From Candidatus Omnitrophota bacterium (lineage in GTDB: Bacteria; Omnitrophota; Omnitrophia; Omnitrophales; JACROU01), in assembly GCA_016214265.1 (NCBI GenBank), contig JACROU010000053.1, positions 1-34,191 of the forward strand: DNA of 34,191 nt. The letters are read 5' to 3'. The notes below the pieces were generated by a model, which had not been told where the DNA came from, did no database searches, and saw nothing but the letters and a program-made list of their open reading frames with translations. Positions 32,969 to 34,191 of this stretch are shown here, piece by piece. Made by a program: the position numbers and the translations under genes. Position 1 is the stretch's first letter. Each line of letters begins with the position of its first letter.

Positions 32969-34021
32969 TCAAGATTTATAGGTGGGATTTTTTTTCTTGA
33001 ATTTTGGGGATTTGGGAAGCGAGAGCTCAATTCGGCCGTTTGAAACATCGATCTCTTCCTTCTCAATAAAGGCTCGCAACTGATCCACAGAAAACCATTC
33101 ATCATTTTTGTCACTGCGGTAACCTTGAAAATCACTCCCCACAGCTGCGCCAGTGATTTTAAATTCGCGCGCCGGCACAATCTTGGGATAAATCACGTAT
33201 TTATCAGAGTATTCATACGTATCAAAACCATCATCGCTTGAAACAAGCGTTTCATGAATTTTTTCTCCCGGACGAATACCAACGATTTCCTGCTTCACAT
33301 TAGGGCAAACAGCCTTTGCCAAATCCGTAATTTTTATACTTGGGAGTTTGGGAATAAAAATTTCCCCACCATTCATCAGATCAAAATTTCGAACAACAAA
33401 ATCAACCCCTTGTTTAAGCGTTATCCAAAAACGGGTCATACGGGCATCTGTAATGGGCACTACCCCGGTCTTTCGGCATTCTTTAAAAAATGGCACAACA
33501 CTTCCACGAGAGCCGAAAACATTTCCATAACGAACTACGCTAAATTGCGTTCCTTCGGGTGAATAATTATTAGCGGCGACAAACATTTTCTCCGCGCAAA
33601 GTTTGGTAGCGCCATACAAGTTAACCGGATTAGCCGCTTTGTCCGTGCTTAATGCGATAACCTTCTCAACATTATTATCGATCGCAAGATTAATTACATT
33701 CTCAGCGCCAATAACATTGGTTTTAACAACTTCGAAAGGATTGTATTCGGCCGTGGGGACAACCTTCAGCGCGGCGGCATGAACGATAATATTGACGCCT
33801 TGAAATGCCCTATGAAGACGATCTACGTCACGAACATCACCAATAAAGTATCTCATGCAGGGATCATCATATAACTTCTTCATTTCCCATTGTTTCATCT
33901 CATCGCGACTAAACACGATTAATTTCTTGGGTTTGTGTTCCCGAAGCATGGTCTTCACAAATTCCTGACCAAACGATCCCGTTCCGCCTGTAACTAAAAC
34001 CACCTTCTGTTTCCAATTCAT
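32969..34021 (-). CDS. pseB: PseB/FlaA1-type UDP-GlcNAc 4,6-dehydratase (5-inverting)
   Basis: 350 residues of the extended short-chain dehydrogenase family. LVTGGTGSFGQEF (NAD loop, 9-21), VFSRDEMKQWEM, DVRDVDRL, HAAALKVVPTAEYNPFE and LSTDKAANPVNLYGATK (D127/K128, Y136, K140) match the FlaA1/PseB membrane-free group that makes UDP-4-keto-6-deoxy-L-AltNAc in flagellin or capsule sugar synthesis. It probably makes the first intermediate of the locus; CapE-like enzymes of the same group lead to FucNAc instead. A C-terminal ~25-residue Lys/Pro-rich tail is unusual. GGGGGAG precedes the ATG. First gene after the strong promoter at 34071-34099. Confidence 0.92.
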   Translation of the reverse strand: MNWKQKVVLVTGGTGSFGQEFVKTMLREHKPKKLIVFSRDEMKQWEMKKLYDDPCMRYFIGDVRDVDRLHRAFQGVNIIVHAAALKVVPTAEYNPFEVVKTNVIGAENVINLAIDNNVEKVIALSTDKAANPVNLYGATKLCAEKMFVAANNYSPEGTQFSVVRYGNVFGSRGSVVPFFKECRKTGVVPITDARMTRFWITLKQGVDFVVRNFDLMNGGEIFIPKLPSIKITDLAKAVCPNVKQEIVGIRPGEKIHETLVSSDDGFDTYEYSDKYVIYPKIVPAREFKITGAAVGSDFQGYRSDKNDEWFSVDQLRAFIEKEEIDVSNGRIELSLPKSPKFKKKNPTYKS

Positions 34022-34070
34022 AACTAAAGACTCCCCCGTATTGGATAATTAGCCCACAAGCAAAGCAGGT

Positions 34071-34099
34071 ATTATACGCTAAGATGATATGATTGTCGA
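34071..34099 (-). promoter_or_regulatory. Near-consensus sigma70 promoter of the nonulosonate operon
   Basis: TCGACA (-35, 5 of 6), 17-nt spacer and TATAAT (-10, 6 of 6) on the minus strand. The start point would be near 34064, leaving a leader of about 42 nt with GGGGGAG as ribosome site. Upstream (34100-34191) I see no gene. Confidence 0.75.
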
Positions 34100-34191
34100 C
34101 ACAGGATATACCAGGTAATGCGAGGCAGCCCCCCTTCTATTTCAAACGCGTTTTATCCAATGTAACAAGTTCATATTGTTTGAGACTACCC

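Noticed and set aside
32935..33180. 81-codon minus-strand frame at the end of the dehydratase gene
   Set aside because: It overlaps pseB in another frame, and the reading has no family resemblance.

Overview
The window looks like a chromosomal segment from a diderm (Gram-negative-type), probably uncultivated, bacterium. Evidence for this is a peptidoglycan-recycling set, a nonulosonic-acid-type surface glycan locus, and mostly AGGAG-type ribosome sites. The order tRNA-Gly - trigger factor - clpP - class V aminotransferase - serA - purA, the many TTG/GTG starts and the YhgE-type permease would fit Omnitrophota or a relative. That placement is inference from gene order and was not tested by phylogeny.

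Region 1 (1-5.9 kb, minus strand) is a tight housekeeping run: promoter, tRNA-Gly(GCC), tig, clpP, a class V aminotransferase, serA and purA (cut by the window edge). Gaps are only 10-25 bp, so it probably forms one mixed tRNA/mRNA unit. Region 2 (5.9-7.9 kb) is a GAF histidine kinase with a single-domain response regulator. Region 3 (7.9-9.4 kb) has tRNA-Leu(UAG), tRNA-Lys(CUU) and, between them, an islet bounded by a 45-bp repeat of the 5' half of tRNA-Leu. The islet carries an AbrB-type antitoxin/RelE-type toxin pair, a 17-bp direct repeat and an 80-bp inverted-repeat element.

Region 4 (9.4-16.0 kb) centres on muropeptide recycling. nagZ, with a frameshifted YhgE/Pip-type permease behind it, is divergent from murQ-anmK and a sodium:solute symporter. 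This stretch looks visibly more GC-rich than what follows.

Region 5 (15.9-34.1 kb) is a surface-glycan locus of two minus-strand operons split by one plus-strand gene. The upstream operon starts at a near-consensus promoter (34071-34099). It encodes a PseB/FlaA1-type dehydratase, a NeuB-type synthase, a signal-less beta-propeller protein, an ATP-grasp ligase, an enolase-superfamily enzyme, a PseG/SpsG-like protein, a class III aminotransferase, a GNAT gene with an internal deletion, a Gfo/Idh/MocA oxidoreductase missing its usual histidine, and an SpsF-type cytidylyltransferase. The second operon encodes an HTH regulator with a PrpR-like sensor domain, HisH, HisF, an N-acetyl-sugar amidotransferase, a GT-B-like glycosyltransferase, a LbetaH acyltransferase and a DUF486 membrane protein. 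Divergent from the regulator is a tandem flavodoxin-fold protein with a Cys cluster.

Together these genes suggest a CMP-activated nonulosonic acid carrying an amidino group and possibly an amino-acid-derived substituent. No DegT/PseC-type aminotransferase is present in the window. The ATP-grasp/enolase/class III aminotransferase block and the regulator/flavoprotein pair are the parts least explained by known pathways.
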